DNA of 64,000 nucleotides from Bog-793 sp963823945 (GCA_963823945.1 CAWGNK010000005.1:62001-126000); one strand, 5' to 3'; positions 1-9,052 are shown, counted from the stretch's first letter. Program-made: numbers and translations. Notes: generated by a model from the letters alone, not told the origin.

Positions 1-717
1 GACCACCTTCGAGGCGTGGCCCTGTCGCACCGCCGCCAGCCCGCAGATGAGGTAGCTCGGGCGGAAGCCGAGCGTCTCGACGAGTTCACCGCGTCGCAGC
101 GGGTGCTCGGCCGCGAAGGCCGCGCGCCGGGCGACCGGGTCGGTGACGAGCACCGTGCGGGTGATGCCGGACCACGAGATCGTGGCGATGACCTCGCCGT
201 CGGCCCGCACGCTGAGCTCGAGCGACCGCGGCGACGTCTCGATGACGACGACCGACTGCGCCGTGCCGTCAAGGTCGATGTACGCGATCGACGGGCCCCA
301 GGTCGACAGCAGCGACGCACCCGTGCGTTCCGGCGAGGCGAGCTGTTCGAGCAGACGCCGGGCGGGGTGCCGCCGGGCACGGCCGAGCAGCGTCGGCGGG
401 CCGAGGGCGACGATCGCCTCGGGACGGGCGGGATCCGGCGGCTCCTCGTCCTCGGCCAGCGTCAACGCGACGATGTCGAACCGCCCGACGAGGCGCGGCG
501 CGCCGTCGGCGGTGCGGACCTGCTGGAGGGCGCGGCCTCCGGCGGGACGCGACCGCAACAGCGCGCCCGAGCCGAGGTCGACGCCGACCCACTCCTCGGG
601 GCCCGGCGAGAGCACGAGGCAGGTGAGCTCCGTGCCCGGTGCCGTGAGCGGCGGTGTGCCGACGCGCAGGTGGCGGGGGAAGCGGATGTGCCGGTGGGCC
701 GGGGGCGTCGTCGTCAC
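1..717 (-). CDS. Unknown protein, C-terminus cut by window edge
   Basis: I do not recognise this protein. The reverse strand is open for 239 codons from a GTG at 715-717 to the left edge. It reads as a normal soluble protein, beginning VTTTPPAHRHIRFPRHL, with regular hydrophobic strands (LTCLVLSPG, WVGVDLGSG, SVVVIETSP) and no signal peptide or membrane segment. The start overlaps the stop of the yyaL-like gene as GTGA (714-717), so it is probably the last or a late gene of a menE-yyaL-unknown transcript. The opposite-strand frames here have shadow-like Arg/Pro-rich composition. The reading frame is well supported; the function is unknown. Confidence 0.7.
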   Translation of the reverse strand, partial: MTTTPPAHRHIRFPRHLRVGTPPLTAPGTELTCLVLSPGPEEWVGVDLGSGALLRSRPAGGRALQQVRTADGAPRLVGRFDIVALTLAEDEEPPDPARPEAIVALGPPTLLGRARRHPARRLLEQLASPERTGASLLSTWGPSIAYIDLDGTAQSVVVIETSPRSLELSVRADGEVIATISWSGITRTVLVTDPVARRAAFAAEHPLRRGELVETLGFRPSYLICGLAAVRQGHASKVV

Positions 718-2723
718 GTCGAGATCATGGTCCTTGCGTCGGTCGCCGCGCGGTCGATGGCGGCGGAAACCGCCGCGGGATCGGTGACCGGCACGAGACA
801 CACCCCGCGCCGGCAAACATAGGCGCCCGCGGCCTCGCGCCCCGCGACGAGCGGGCTCGGCGGCGATTCGCCCCAGACCAGCACCCGTGCGGGCACGTAG
901 CCCGCCGATGCCGCGGCGACGAGGTCGGCGCGGTCGCCGACGACGACGACCTCGACCGCGCCGGTCTCGAGGAAGACCGCCGCCTCGACGAGGTGCGCGA
1001 ACGACAGCGGCGATCGGGCGAGCACCGTGCCGGCCGCCGCGACGCTCTGGCTGGCCCGGGTCTGGCAGCGCTCGTCGCCGCTGATCGCGGCGAGCCGGGC
1101 GAGCGCCAGCGCGGCGACCGAGCCCGCCGCCGGTGTGACGCCGTCGTGGTCCTGACGGGGGCGCACGACGAGCGCCTCGGCGTCGGCACCCGTCGTGTAC
1201 CAGCCGCCGTCCTCGGCAGAGAAGAGCCGGATGAGCTCGTGCGCCGCGGTGAGCGCCTCCTCGGTGTAGCGGCGAAGGCCGGTGAGCTCCCCGAGTCGCG
1301 TCAGGCAGTCGACGAGCCAGGCGTAGTCGGCGGCGAGGGCGAGGTGGGCGGCGCGTCCGGACTGCCAGGCCCGCAGCCACCTCCCGTCGGGGCGTCGCAG
1401 TGAGCCCATTAGGAACTCGCCGACCTCGACCGCCGCCCGCCGCCAGGTCGCGTTCCCCGTCGCCGCCGCGGCCTCGGCGAGCACCGAGCAGGTCATCGCG
1501 TTCCACTCGGTCAGCACCTTGTCGTCCATCGCCGGGCGGACCCGCGCCGAGCGCGCGCGCTCGAGGGCGGCGCGCCACTCCTCGCCCTCGGCCGACCGCA
1601 CGAGGTCGCCGCGCACCGGGCGGTGCAGCACGCTGCGGCCGGCGCCGAAGTTGCCCTCGGCGGTGACGCCGTACCACTCGGCGGCGGCGGCCGCGTGCTC
1701 GGGCCCGAGGACCGCGGAGAGCTGTCCGGGCGTCCAGAGGTAGAAGCGGCCCTCCTCGCCCTCGGAATCGGCGTCCTCGGACGACCGGATGCCACCGGAC
1801 GCGTCTCGCAGGACCCCCAGCACGTAGCCGAGGGTCTCCTCGAGCACCTGTCGCCAGCGCACGTCGCCGGTCACCTGCCAGGCGTGCAGGTAGCAGCGGC
1901 TGAGCATCGCCTGGTCGTAAGCCATCTTCTCGAAGTGCGGCACCAGCCACTTGCGGTCGACGGAGTAGCGGGCGAAGCCCCCTCCCAGGTGGTCGTAGAT
2001 GCCGCCCGACGCCATCGCCTCGAGGGTCGTCGCCGCCATGCGGGCCGTGTTCGGGTACCCGAGATCGTGGGCGCGCCACAGCAGCTCGAGCATCGGCGGC
2101 TGCGGGAACTTCGGCGCCCGTCCGACGCCGCCCCACTCCTCGTCGAAGCTCGCCGCGAACATCTCGACCGCCTCCTCGACGAGCGCCGCGGCCCGGGGGA
2201 GGTTCCCCGCCGGCGGCGCGGATCCGAGCCGGGTCGCCACGGCCGCGGTGAGCTCGTCGGCCTGGCGGACGAGCTCGTCGCGCCCCTCCGCCCAGGCGGC
2301 GGCGACCGCGCCGAGCAGGTCGCGGAAAGCCGGCAGGCCGTGCTGGGCGTGGGCGGGGAAGTACGTGCCGCCGAAGAACGGGCGGCCGTCGGGGGTGGCG
2401 AAGACCGTGAGCGGCCACCCCGCCTGCCCGTTCAGGTCGATGACGGCCTCGAGGTAGACGGCGTCGACGTCGGGCCGCTCCTCCCGGTCGACCTTGACGG
2501 CGACGAATTCGTCGTTCAGCACCCGGGCGGTCGCCTCGTCCTCGAACGACTCGTGCGCCATGACGTGGCACCAGTGGCAGGCCGAGTAGCCGATCGAGAT
2601 GAGAAGCGGCCGGTCGAGCCGCCGGGCGGCGGCGAACGCCTCCTCACCCCAGGGGTACCAGTCGACGGGGTTGTCCCGGTGCTGTCGAAGGTACGGGCTC
2701 AGTTCCCCGGCGAGGTGGTTCAT
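714..2723 (-). CDS. Thioredoxin-domain protein, YyaL/SPATA20 (DUF255) family
   Basis: A 669-aa protein. The N-terminal 160 residues are a thioredoxin-like domain with the family hallmark SACHWCHVM (CxxC at C49/C52), following NPVDWYPWGEEAF, which is diagnostic of the DUF255/YyaL family. The rest is an alpha-helical barrel of the glycosidase-like type (GGGFARYSVD, HFEKMAYDQAML). Family members are widespread and their biochemical role is not settled, so no reaction is assigned. The start MNHLAGEL at 2723 overlaps the menE stop as ATGA, and the same frame runs open further upstream only through menE shadow. Full length for the family. Confidence 0.9.
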   Translation of the reverse strand: MNHLAGELSPYLRQHRDNPVDWYPWGEEAFAAARRLDRPLLISIGYSACHWCHVMAHESFEDEATARVLNDEFVAVKVDREERPDVDAVYLEAVIDLNGQAGWPLTVFATPDGRPFFGGTYFPAHAQHGLPAFRDLLGAVAAAWAEGRDELVRQADELTAAVATRLGSAPPAGNLPRAAALVEEAVEMFAASFDEEWGGVGRAPKFPQPPMLELLWRAHDLGYPNTARMAATTLEAMASGGIYDHLGGGFARYSVDRKWLVPHFEKMAYDQAMLSRCYLHAWQVTGDVRWRQVLEETLGYVLGVLRDASGGIRSSEDADSEGEEGRFYLWTPGQLSAVLGPEHAAAAAEWYGVTAEGNFGAGRSVLHRPVRGDLVRSAEGEEWRAALERARSARVRPAMDDKVLTEWNAMTCSVLAEAAAATGNATWRRAAVEVGEFLMGSLRRPDGRWLRAWQSGRAAHLALAADYAWLVDCLTRLGELTGLRRYTEEALTAAHELIRLFSAEDGGWYTTGADAEALVVRPRQDHDGVTPAAGSVAALALARLAAISGDERCQTRASQSVAAAGTVLARSPLSFAHLVEAAVFLETGAVEVVVVGDRADLVAAASAGYVPARVLVWGESPPSPLVAGREAAGAYVCRRGVCLVPVTDPAAVSAAIDRAATDARTMIST

Positions 2724-3865
2724 CGCGCCCGGCCGCCCGCCGGCGAGGTGCCGCGCACCGCGTCGCGGCGGACCTTGCCGATCGCCGTGCGCGGCAGTGC
2801 GGCCACGAGGCGGAGCTGCTTGGGGGCGGCGACCGGGCCGAGCACGCCGCGCACGAGCTCCCGCAGCTCGTCGAGCGTCGGAGGCGTGGCGTCGTTCGTC
2901 TCGACGACGGCGACGACGCGCTCGCCCCATTCGGGGTCCGGCTCGCCCAGGACGACGGCCTCGGCGACGCCCGGGTGGGTGCGCAGGACGGCCTCGACGG
3001 CGACGGGCCAGACCGACTCGCCCCCGGTGCGGATGCGGTCGTCTCGCCGCCCGAAGATCTCGAGCTCGCCCTCTGGCGAGAGCTGCCCGGCGTCGCCGGT
3101 CCGGAACCAACCGGCGGCGTCCTTCGGGTCCTCCTCGAACCGGTAGGTGCGGAACAGCATCGGGCCCCGCAGCTCGATCTCGCAGTCGGCGCCGATCCGG
3201 ATGCCGACGCCCTCGAGCGGCCAGCCGTCGTAGACGACGCCGCTTCCCGTCTCGGTCATCCCGTAGGTCGCGACGGTGTTGGGCGGGCGCGCCGGGGGCA
3301 TCGGGCCGCCGCCGAGGACGATCGTGCGGAACAGCGCCGCCGCCTCGCCGAGCCGGGCGAGCGCGGTGGGCACGAGCGAGACGAGGGTCGCGCCACGCTT
3401 CGCGGCGGCCTCGACGCCGGCCGGGTCGAAGCGGGGCAGCAGCTCGAGCGGGGTGCCGGTCGCGAGCGCCCGCGTGACGACGGCGAGCCCCCCGACGTGG
3501 GCGAGAGGCAGGCAGCCGAGCCATCTGTCGCTGGCGGGGTCGACGGCGAGGCGCCTGTTCACCGCCCGGGCCGAGGCCGCCACCGCCTCGTGGGTGAGGA
3601 CGACGCCACGGGGCTCGCCCGTCGTGCCGGAGGTCGCGACGACGTAGGCGTCACCCTCCTCGACGGGACGGCTGCCCCGCAGGGCGGTTTCGCCGCCCGT
3701 CGTCACGACGGCGGCGGGGCGCAGCGCGGCCAGGAGGCGCGCCTTGGTCGGAGCGGGGAGGCGCTGGTCAACCGGGAGGACGGCGTCACCGTCGTCGAGG
3801 GTGCGGCGGAGCTGGGTCACGAATCCCTCGTCGCCCGGCAAGTCCAGGGCGACGAGCCGACGCAC
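2720..3865 (-). CDS. menE: o-succinylbenzoate-CoA ligase (MenE)
   Basis: A 381-aa AMP-forming acyl-CoA synthetase that activates o-succinylbenzoate in menaquinone synthesis. The ATP/AMP-binding P-loop is visible as VVATSGTTGEPRGVVLTH, followed by TYGMTETGSG (motif A5-like), the TGD motif in WFRTGDAGQL, and a C-terminal GKVRRDAV lysine region. It is shorter than generic acyl-CoA ligases, as usual for compact MenE. The GTG start at 3863-3865 has a TAGGCT box 7 nt upstream and probably yields a leaderless mRNA. It is divergent from menB across only 21 nt, and menB, menA, menH and menD follow, which supports the MenE call over other ligases. Confidence 0.87.
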   Translation of the reverse strand: MRRLVALDLPGDEGFVTQLRRTLDDGDAVLPVDQRLPAPTKARLLAALRPAAVVTTGGETALRGSRPVEEGDAYVVATSGTTGEPRGVVLTHEAVAASARAVNRRLAVDPASDRWLGCLPLAHVGGLAVVTRALATGTPLELLPRFDPAGVEAAAKRGATLVSLVPTALARLGEAAALFRTIVLGGGPMPPARPPNTVATYGMTETGSGVVYDGWPLEGVGIRIGADCEIELRGPMLFRTYRFEEDPKDAAGWFRTGDAGQLSPEGELEIFGRRDDRIRTGGESVWPVAVEAVLRTHPGVAEAVVLGEPDPEWGERVVAVVETNDATPPTLDELRELVRGVLGPVAAPKQLRLVAALPRTAIGKVRRDAVRGTSPAGGRAR

Positions 3866-3886
3866 TCCCGGTAGCCTAACGGCCTC
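3866..3886. promoter_or_regulatory. Divergent menE/menB promoter with shared symmetric -10
   Basis: The 21-nt gap between the menE and menB start codons contains TAGCCTA (3872-3878). On the plus strand TAGCCT (3872-3877) lies 9 nt before the menB ATG. On the minus strand the overlapping TAGGCT (3878-3873) lies 7 nt before the menE GTG. Both fit TAnnnT -10 boxes for leaderless transcripts. The dual use is inferred. Confidence 0.55.
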
Positions 3887-4738
3887 ATGACGACTGCTGA
3901 GCTGGGCCTGCCCGCCTGGGAGGCGGCTGGAGAGTACGAGGACGTCACCTACGAGACGGCCGAGGGGATCGCCAAGCTGACGATCTGCCGGCCCGAGGTG
4001 CGCAACGCCTTCCGGCCCCAGACGATCGCCGAGCTGTCACGGGCCTTCGAGGCAGCGCGGGACGATCCCGACGTCGGTGTCGTGATCCTGACGGGGCAGG
4101 GCACGGAGGCGTTCTCGGCCGGCGGGGACCAGAAGATCCGCGGCGACGACGGCTACCTCGGCGACGACGCCGTGGCGGCCCGCGGCGTCGGCCGGCTGAA
4201 CGTGCTCGACCTGCAGGTCCAGATCCGGCGGTTGCCCAAGCCCGTCGTGGCGATGGTCGCCGGTTACGCCATCGGCGGCGGCCACGTCCTCCATCTCGTC
4301 TGCGACCTGACGATCGCGGCGGACAACGCGCGCTTCGGCCAGAGCGGGCCGCGGGTCGGCAGCTTCGACGCCGGCTACGGCGCCGGCCTGTTGGCGAGGA
4401 CGATCGGCACGAAGCGGGCCAAGGAGATCTGGTTCCTGTGCCGCCAGTACGACGCGGCACGCGCCCTCGAGATGGGACTCGTCAACGCCGTCGTGCCGCT
4501 CGACCGGCTCGAAGCCGAGACCGTCGCCTGGTGCCGGGAGATGCTCCAGTTCTCGCCGCTCGCGCTGCGCATGCTGAAGGCCGGTTTCAACGCCGCCGAG
4601 GACGGTCTCGCGGGCATCCAGCAACTCGCCGGGGACGCGACGATGCTCTTCTACATGACCGAGGAGGCCCAGGAGGGCCGGGACGCCTTCGTCGAGCACC
4701 GGCCGCCCGACTTCGGCCGCTTCCCGCGCCGGCCGTGA
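3887..4738 (+). CDS. menB: 1,4-dihydroxy-2-naphthoyl-CoA synthase (MenB)
   Basis: A 283-aa crotonase-family enzyme that closes the second ring of menaquinone from o-succinylbenzoyl-CoA. MenB features seen are VRNAFRPQTIAEL, the oxyanion-hole region GDQKIRGDDGY, AGYAIGGGHVLH, the GPRVGSFDAGYGAGLLA segment typical of MenB, and the C-terminal YMTEEAQEGRDAFVEHRPPDF. Length matches the family. The ATG at 3887 has a TAGCCT box 9 nt upstream and no Shine-Dalgarno. It is followed 22 nt later by menA. Confidence 0.95.
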   Translation: MTTAELGLPAWEAAGEYEDVTYETAEGIAKLTICRPEVRNAFRPQTIAELSRAFEAARDDPDVGVVILTGQGTEAFSAGGDQKIRGDDGYLGDDAVAARGVGRLNVLDLQVQIRRLPKPVVAMVAGYAIGGGHVLHLVCDLTIAADNARFGQSGPRVGSFDAGYGAGLLARTIGTKRAKEIWFLCRQYDAARALEMGLVNAVVPLDRLEAETVAWCREMLQFSPLALRMLKAGFNAAEDGLAGIQQLAGDATMLFYMTEEAQEGRDAFVEHRPPDFGRFPRRP

Positions 4739-4760
4739 GGGTCCGGGAGCCCCCGGGCCC

Positions 4761-5636
4761 ATGACGCCGGGCGTGCGGGCGGCCCAATGGTTCGCGGCGG
4801 CGCGGCCGCGCACGCTTCCCGCCGCGATCATCCCCGTCGCGGTCGGCATCGCCGTCGCCCGCTCGACCGGCCACGTCGTCGCCTGGCACGGGGCGCTGGC
4901 GCTCGTCGTCTCGCTGGCGATGCAGATCGGCGCCAACTTCGCCAACGACTACTCCGACGGCGTGCGCGGCACGGACGCCGAGCGGGTCGGGCCGATCCGC
5001 CTCGTCGCCACAGGGCTCGCCAGCCCGGGGGCGGTGCGTTCCGCCGCCATCGCCTCTTTCGGCGTGGGGGCGGCCGCCGGACTCGTGCTCGCCGTCGTCG
5101 TGTCGCCGTGGCTGATCGCCGTCGGGGCGGCGTGCATCGCGGCGGCCTGGCTCTACACGGGCGGCCCCCGTCCCTACGGCTACGCCGGTTACGGCGAGCT
5201 GTTCGTCTTCGTCTTTTTCGGCCTCGTCGCCGTCGTCGGGACGACGTACGTCACCTCGGGCGAGCTGCCGGCGACCGGCTGGCTCGCCGCCATCCCGGTC
5301 GGGCTGCTGGCGGTCGCGCTGCTCGTCGCCAACAACCTCCGCGACATCGCCACCGACGCGGCGTGCGGCAAGCGCACGCTCGCCGTGCGCCTCGGCGACC
5401 GAGCGACGCGGCTGTGCTACACGGCTCTCGTCGTCGTGGCGCTGGCGGCCTCGGCCGGTGTCGCCCCGTGGAGGCACTTCTCGCCGTTGGGGCTCCTCGC
5501 CGCGCCGGTGGCGGTGGTGCCGCTCCGCCGGGTCTGGTCCCGCGCCGAAGGCGGCGCCCTCGCCCCGGTGCTGGCGCTCACCGGCGCCGTGCAGATCGCC
5601 TTCGGCCTCGCCTTCGCGGTCGGGGTCGCGCTGTGA
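4761..5636 (+). CDS. menA: 1,4-dihydroxy-2-naphthoate polyprenyltransferase (MenA)
   Basis: A 291-aa integral membrane UbiA-family prenyltransferase that attaches the isoprenoid tail to DHNA. It begins with ARPRTLPAAIIPV, contains the first Asp-rich substrate motif NFANDYSDGVRGTD, a second one in NNLRDIATDAACGKRTLAVRLG, and about eight hydrophobic helices. The ATG at 4761 lies 22 nt after menB. menH follows convergently 32 nt downstream, so menA is the last gene of the menBA transcript. Confidence 0.94.
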   Translation: MTPGVRAAQWFAAARPRTLPAAIIPVAVGIAVARSTGHVVAWHGALALVVSLAMQIGANFANDYSDGVRGTDAERVGPIRLVATGLASPGAVRSAAIASFGVGAAAGLVLAVVVSPWLIAVGAACIAAAWLYTGGPRPYGYAGYGELFVFVFFGLVAVVGTTYVTSGELPATGWLAAIPVGLLAVALLVANNLRDIATDAACGKRTLAVRLGDRATRLCYTALVVVALAASAGVAPWRHFSPLGLLAAPVAVVPLRRVWSRAEGGALAPVLALTGAVQIAFGLAFAVGVAL

Positions 5637-5668
5637 GCGCGGTGGCGCGGTGCGCTGACGGGACCCCG

Positions 5669-6484
5669 CTAGGGCGTGGGGTGGGACGCCAGCCAGGCCT
5701 CGACGAGCGCGGCGAAACGGTCGGGCGCCTCGAAGGGCGCCGCGTGCCCGACGCCGGGAAGCGAGGCGAAGGTCGCGTTGGCGCCGATCTGCGCCGCCAG
5801 GCGGCGCCCGAGGGCGTCGTAGGTCGTGTCGAGTTCCCCCGCGAGGACGAGGACGGGCATCCGCAGCGCCCGCAGGCGCGATCCATCGCAGCGTTGCGTC
5901 CCGACACCGAGCGTGCGCAGCGCGCCGGCGAGGCCGGCGGTCGTGTTCTCGCGGCGGGCGGCGAGCCCCGCCGTCGTCTCGTCGAGATGGGCAAAGAGCG
6001 GCGCCGCCAGCCACTCGGCGAGGAACTCGTCGAGTGCGAGCCGGTCCCCGGTGAGACCCGTGAGGCGTGCCGCGAGCGCCTCGTCGGCCAGCCGGCGCCG
6101 CTCCCGCTCCCGGGTGTCCTCGATCCCCGGGTTCGCCCCGACGAGGACGAGCCGCTGCACGAGCTCCGGAGCCGCGAAGGCCGCGTGCAGAACGACGCGG
6201 CCCCCCATCGAGTACCCGAGATACGTCGCCCCGCCTCCCGCCTCGACAACGCGGCGCCCGGCTTCGTCGAGATCCCGGGCGCTGGTCGCGGCCGAACGCC
6301 CGTGGCCGGGCAGGTCGACCGTCACGACCTCGTGATGGCCGGCGAACCTGCGCGCGACTGGTTGCCAGGAGCGCCCGGTTTGGGTGAAGCCGTGGACGAG
6401 GACGAGCCGTTCGCCTGCGCCGGTGCGCGTCGTGGCGAGGGGGGGCGTGCCCCCAGGTGGCGCGTCGCGGGAGACCGGGGGCAT
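5669..6484 (-). CDS. menH: Alpha/beta hydrolase, probable SHCHC synthase (MenH)
   Basis: A 271-aa alpha/beta-hydrolase fold protein. Visible features are the oxyanion motif LVLVHGFTQTG, the nucleophile elbow YLGYSMGGRV (Ser), the acid-loop region VLVLAGELDTTYD and the catalytic His in LPGVGHAAPFEAP. In a menaquinone cluster this is most likely 2-succinyl-6-hydroxy-2,4-cyclohexadiene-1-carboxylate synthase; a general hydrolase cannot be excluded by motifs alone. It is head-to-head with menD, the two start codons being only 5 nt apart. A TAGCGT box 8 nt upstream lies inside the first menD codons. Confidence 0.82.
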   Translation of the reverse strand: MPPVSRDAPPGGTPPLATTRTGAGERLVLVHGFTQTGRSWQPVARRFAGHHEVVTVDLPGHGRSAATSARDLDEAGRRVVEAGGGATYLGYSMGGRVVLHAAFAAPELVQRLVLVGANPGIEDTRERERRRLADEALAARLTGLTGDRLALDEFLAEWLAAPLFAHLDETTAGLAARRENTTAGLAGALRTLGVGTQRCDGSRLRALRMPVLVLAGELDTTYDALGRRLAAQIGANATFASLPGVGHAAPFEAPDRFAALVEAWLASHPTP

Positions 6485-6489
6485 CGGCC

Positions 6490-8241
6490 GTGACGCTACA
6501 GGCGAGCTTCGCGGCGACGCTCGTCGACGAGTGGGCGCGCGCCGGCGTCACCGACGCCGTCGTCGCCCCCGGTTCGCGTTCGTGCCCGCTGGCGGTCGCG
6601 CTCGTTTCCGACGGCCGCCTCCGAGTCCACGTCCGGCTGGACGAACGGTCGGCGGGATTCTTCGCCATCGGGCTCGCCGCCAGCTCGGCCCGTCCCGTCG
6701 TCGTCGTCGTGACGAGTGGCACGGCCGCCGTCGAGCTCCACCCGGCGGTCGTCGAGGCCGACCTCGCCAGGGTGCCGCTCGTCGTCTGCACGGCGGACCG
6801 CCCGCCCGAGGCCCGCGACGTCGGCGCGGCGCAGACGATCGACCAGCAGCACCTCTACGGGCGCGCCGTCCGCTTCTTCGCCGATCCGGGGGTGCCCGAC
6901 GACGGGTCCCGGTCGCACTGGCGCTCGTTCGCGAGCCGGCTCGTCGCCGAGGCGGTCGGCGGTCCCCGGGGTCCCGGCCCGGTGCACGCCAACCTGCCGC
7001 TGCGCGAGCCGCTCGGCGGCGCGCCCGGCGACCTCCCGCCCGGCCGTGAAGGCGGGCGCCCGTGGCACGACGTGGTCGCCAGCGGCGGTGCGCCCGGGGC
7101 GGGGATCGCTCGCCTCGCCGACGAGCTCGGCGTCGCCCGGCGCGGCGTGATCGTCGCCGGTCGCGGGGCGGCCCAGGGGGACCCCGGCGGCGTCGCGGCG
7201 CTCGGGGCTGCCATTGGGTGGCCGGTGCTCGCCGACTCGCTCGCCTTCCCGCGCCAGCCCGCGCCGGGGATCGTGGCGGCGTGGGACGGCATCGTGCGGG
7301 CTCGGGCGGCGCTGGGTCCGTTGCGGCCCGAGGTTGTCCTGCGGGTCGGCGCGCCACCGGCGAGCCGCGCCCTCGGCGCCTGGCTGGCCGCGCTCGGCCC
7401 TACGGTGCGGCACGTCCTCGTCGATCCCCACGGGCGCTACCCGGATCCGGCCCGCACCGCCGACGTCGTCGTCTCGGCTTCCCCCGGCCAGCTGTGCCGG
7501 GCCGTGGCCGCCGAGGTGAACGGCCGGACCGGCGGGGCCGAGGGGTTCGGGGCGGCCTGGGTCGGGGCCGAGGCCGCGGCGCAGGCCGCCATCGACGCCG
7601 TGCTCGGTGGCTCGGCCGAGCTCGGCGAACCGGGGGTCGCGCGCCGGCTCTTTGCACACCTGCCCGGGGGCTCGACGCTCGTCGTGTCGTCCTCGATGCC
7701 GATCCGGGACGTCGACGCCTACGCGGCGCCCCGTCCCGGCGCACCGCGGGTGTTCGCCAACCGGGGGGCGAACGGGATCGACGGGGTCGTCTCGACCGTG
7801 CTCGGGGCGGCCACCGACCGCACCCGGGACGGGACCCGCACGTACGGGCTGCTCGGCGACCTCGCTTTCTTCCACGACCTGTCCGGCCTCGTGCGGGGGG
7901 TCCACGAGGACGTGGCCGAGGCGACGATCGTCGTCGTCGACAACGCCGGCGGCGGGATCTTCTCGTTCCTGCCCTATGCGGCCGGGCTCGGCGCGGATCT
8001 GTTCGAGCGGGCTTTCGCCACGCCGCAGGCACCGGACCTGGGGGCCGTCGCGGCGGCGCTCGGGTGCGGCGTCGCGCGCGCGTCGTCGCCGGCGGAGTTC
8101 GACGCCGCCCTCGGCGCGGCCGACGCCGCCGGGGGCGTCAGCGTCGTGGTGGTGCGGACCGAGCGCGCCGCCAACCTGGCCGTGCACGCCGCCCTCGAGG
8201 CGGCGGTCGCGGCGGCGGTCGACGCGCTTCGTCCCGGCTAG
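6490..8241 (+). CDS. menD: SEPHCHC synthase (MenD)
   Basis: A ThDP-dependent enzyme of about 583 aa that joins 2-oxoglutarate and isochorismate. It begins VTLQASFAATLVDEWARAGV, then VVAPGSRSCPLAVAL, DERSAGFFAIGLA and VVVTSGTAAVELHPAVVEA, all standard MenD blocks. The C-terminal cofactor domain has ANRGANGIDGVVST, YGLLGDLAFFHDLSGL (the GD/ThDP motif) and VVDNAGGGIFSFLPYA. GTG 6490 is preferred because MenD proteins start close to TLQAxFA. Promoter elements would have to lie within menH. Its TAG stop interlocks with that of the convergent DUF169 gene in CTAG (8238-8241). Confidence 0.93.
   Translation: MTLQASFAATLVDEWARAGVTDAVVAPGSRSCPLAVALVSDGRLRVHVRLDERSAGFFAIGLAASSARPVVVVVTSGTAAVELHPAVVEADLARVPLVVCTADRPPEARDVGAAQTIDQQHLYGRAVRFFADPGVPDDGSRSHWRSFASRLVAEAVGGPRGPGPVHANLPLREPLGGAPGDLPPGREGGRPWHDVVASGGAPGAGIARLADELGVARRGVIVAGRGAAQGDPGGVAALGAAIGWPVLADSLAFPRQPAPGIVAAWDGIVRARAALGPLRPEVVLRVGAPPASRALGAWLAALGPTVRHVLVDPHGRYPDPARTADVVVSASPGQLCRAVAAEVNGRTGGAEGFGAAWVGAEAAAQAAIDAVLGGSAELGEPGVARRLFAHLPGGSTLVVSSSMPIRDVDAYAAPRPGAPRVFANRGANGIDGVVSTVLGAATDRTRDGTRTYGLLGDLAFFHDLSGLVRGVHEDVAEATIVVVDNAGGGIFSFLPYAAGLGADLFERAFATPQAPDLGAVAAALGCGVARASSPAEFDAALGAADAAGGVSVVVVRTERAANLAVHAALEAAVAAAVDALRPG
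6493..6498 (-). promoter_or_regulatory. -10 box of menH (TAGCGT) inside menD
   Basis: TAGCGT on the minus strand, 8 nt before the menH ATG, matches the TAnnnT pattern of the other leaderless genes in the window. It overlaps menD codons 2-3. No equally good box precedes menD. Confidence 0.4.
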
Positions 8242-8969
8242 CGGGGGAAGCGCCGCGCGTCGCCGGCGGCGTAGCGGGCGGCGACGGAGTTCGTCGCCAC
8301 GGTGCTCTCGACCGCCGCCACGAGCGCCTCGAGGTCGGCCGCCGGCAGCGCGCAGGTCATCTCCTCGGGCGGCATGCCGGTGCGCACCCGCGAGAGGGCG
8401 CAGCCGACGCTCGCCGACGGGAGGCGCTGCTCCTTGGCGAGGGCGACGATGTGGCACTGCGGCTTGCCGCCGATCTGCAGGCCGGGGATCGCGTCGGAGA
8501 GCACCATCATCTGGTGGGCGGTCACCCGCAGCAGCACGACGTCGGGGCGGACCCCGGGCGGGGTCTCGGCGAGCGGTCCGTAGGTGACGGCCCCGGGACG
8601 GCCGGCGACGGAGGGCAGCGCGGCGGCGTCACGGGCGGTCATCCATCCCGAGCCCAACAGCTCGGCGGCGTCGTCGTTCGCCGCGACCTCCTCGAGAGTC
8701 GCCAGCCCGTGGGTCACGCGTCCGACGCTGCAGTTGCCGTGGTCCTCCGGGACCGTCGAGAAAGTGCTGGTGGCGCCCCGCATCCAGAACACGCAGCCGG
8801 CCGCGACGCGCCCGTGCCGGCCGTCGGGCGCGGGCGCGGACATCGGTTCGGCGAAACGGGGGACGCCGGCGGGGGGCGAGGCCGAGAACGTGATGGCGAC
8901 CGGCGCCGCCGCGAGGTGCAGGGCGCCCGTGAGCCGTTCGGCGAGCGCCGTCCAATCCGGTGGAGTCAT
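8238..8969 (-). CDS. DUF169 family protein
   Basis: A 243-aa protein with the DUF169 pattern: AAAPVAITFS near the N-terminus, a central VPEDHGNCSVGRVTHGL, LGSGWMT, and a C-terminal GCALSRVRTGMPPEEMTCALPA. Conserved Cys residues in GNCSVG, PQCHIV and GCALSR suggest redox or metal use, but the function is unknown. The ATG start at 8969 has a weak TAGAAA box 6 nt upstream. It sits between menD and tyrS and is probably monocistronic. Confidence 0.8.
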   Translation of the reverse strand: MTPPDWTALAERLTGALHLAAAPVAITFSASPPAGVPRFAEPMSAPAPDGRHGRVAAGCVFWMRGATSTFSTVPEDHGNCSVGRVTHGLATLEEVAANDDAAELLGSGWMTARDAAALPSVAGRPGAVTYGPLAETPPGVRPDVVLLRVTAHQMMVLSDAIPGLQIGGKPQCHIVALAKEQRLPSASVGCALSRVRTGMPPEEMTCALPAADLEALVAAVESTVATNSVAARYAAGDARRFPR

Positions 8970-9052
8970 CCGGCGTTTCTAGCCCACTCCCGGCGGGCGC
9001 GCACAACGGTGCGGTCGGCCGCAGACCGCGGCGCCTGTGGCAGGCTGAAGGC

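Noticed and set aside
16..822. Plus-strand frames over the left edge
   Set aside because: Arg-rich shadow; the minus strand encodes a normal-looking protein coupled by GTGA to yyaL.
4587..6791. Minus-strand frame of 734 codons
   Set aside because: Runs across menA, menH and menD in the wrong frames; no motifs.
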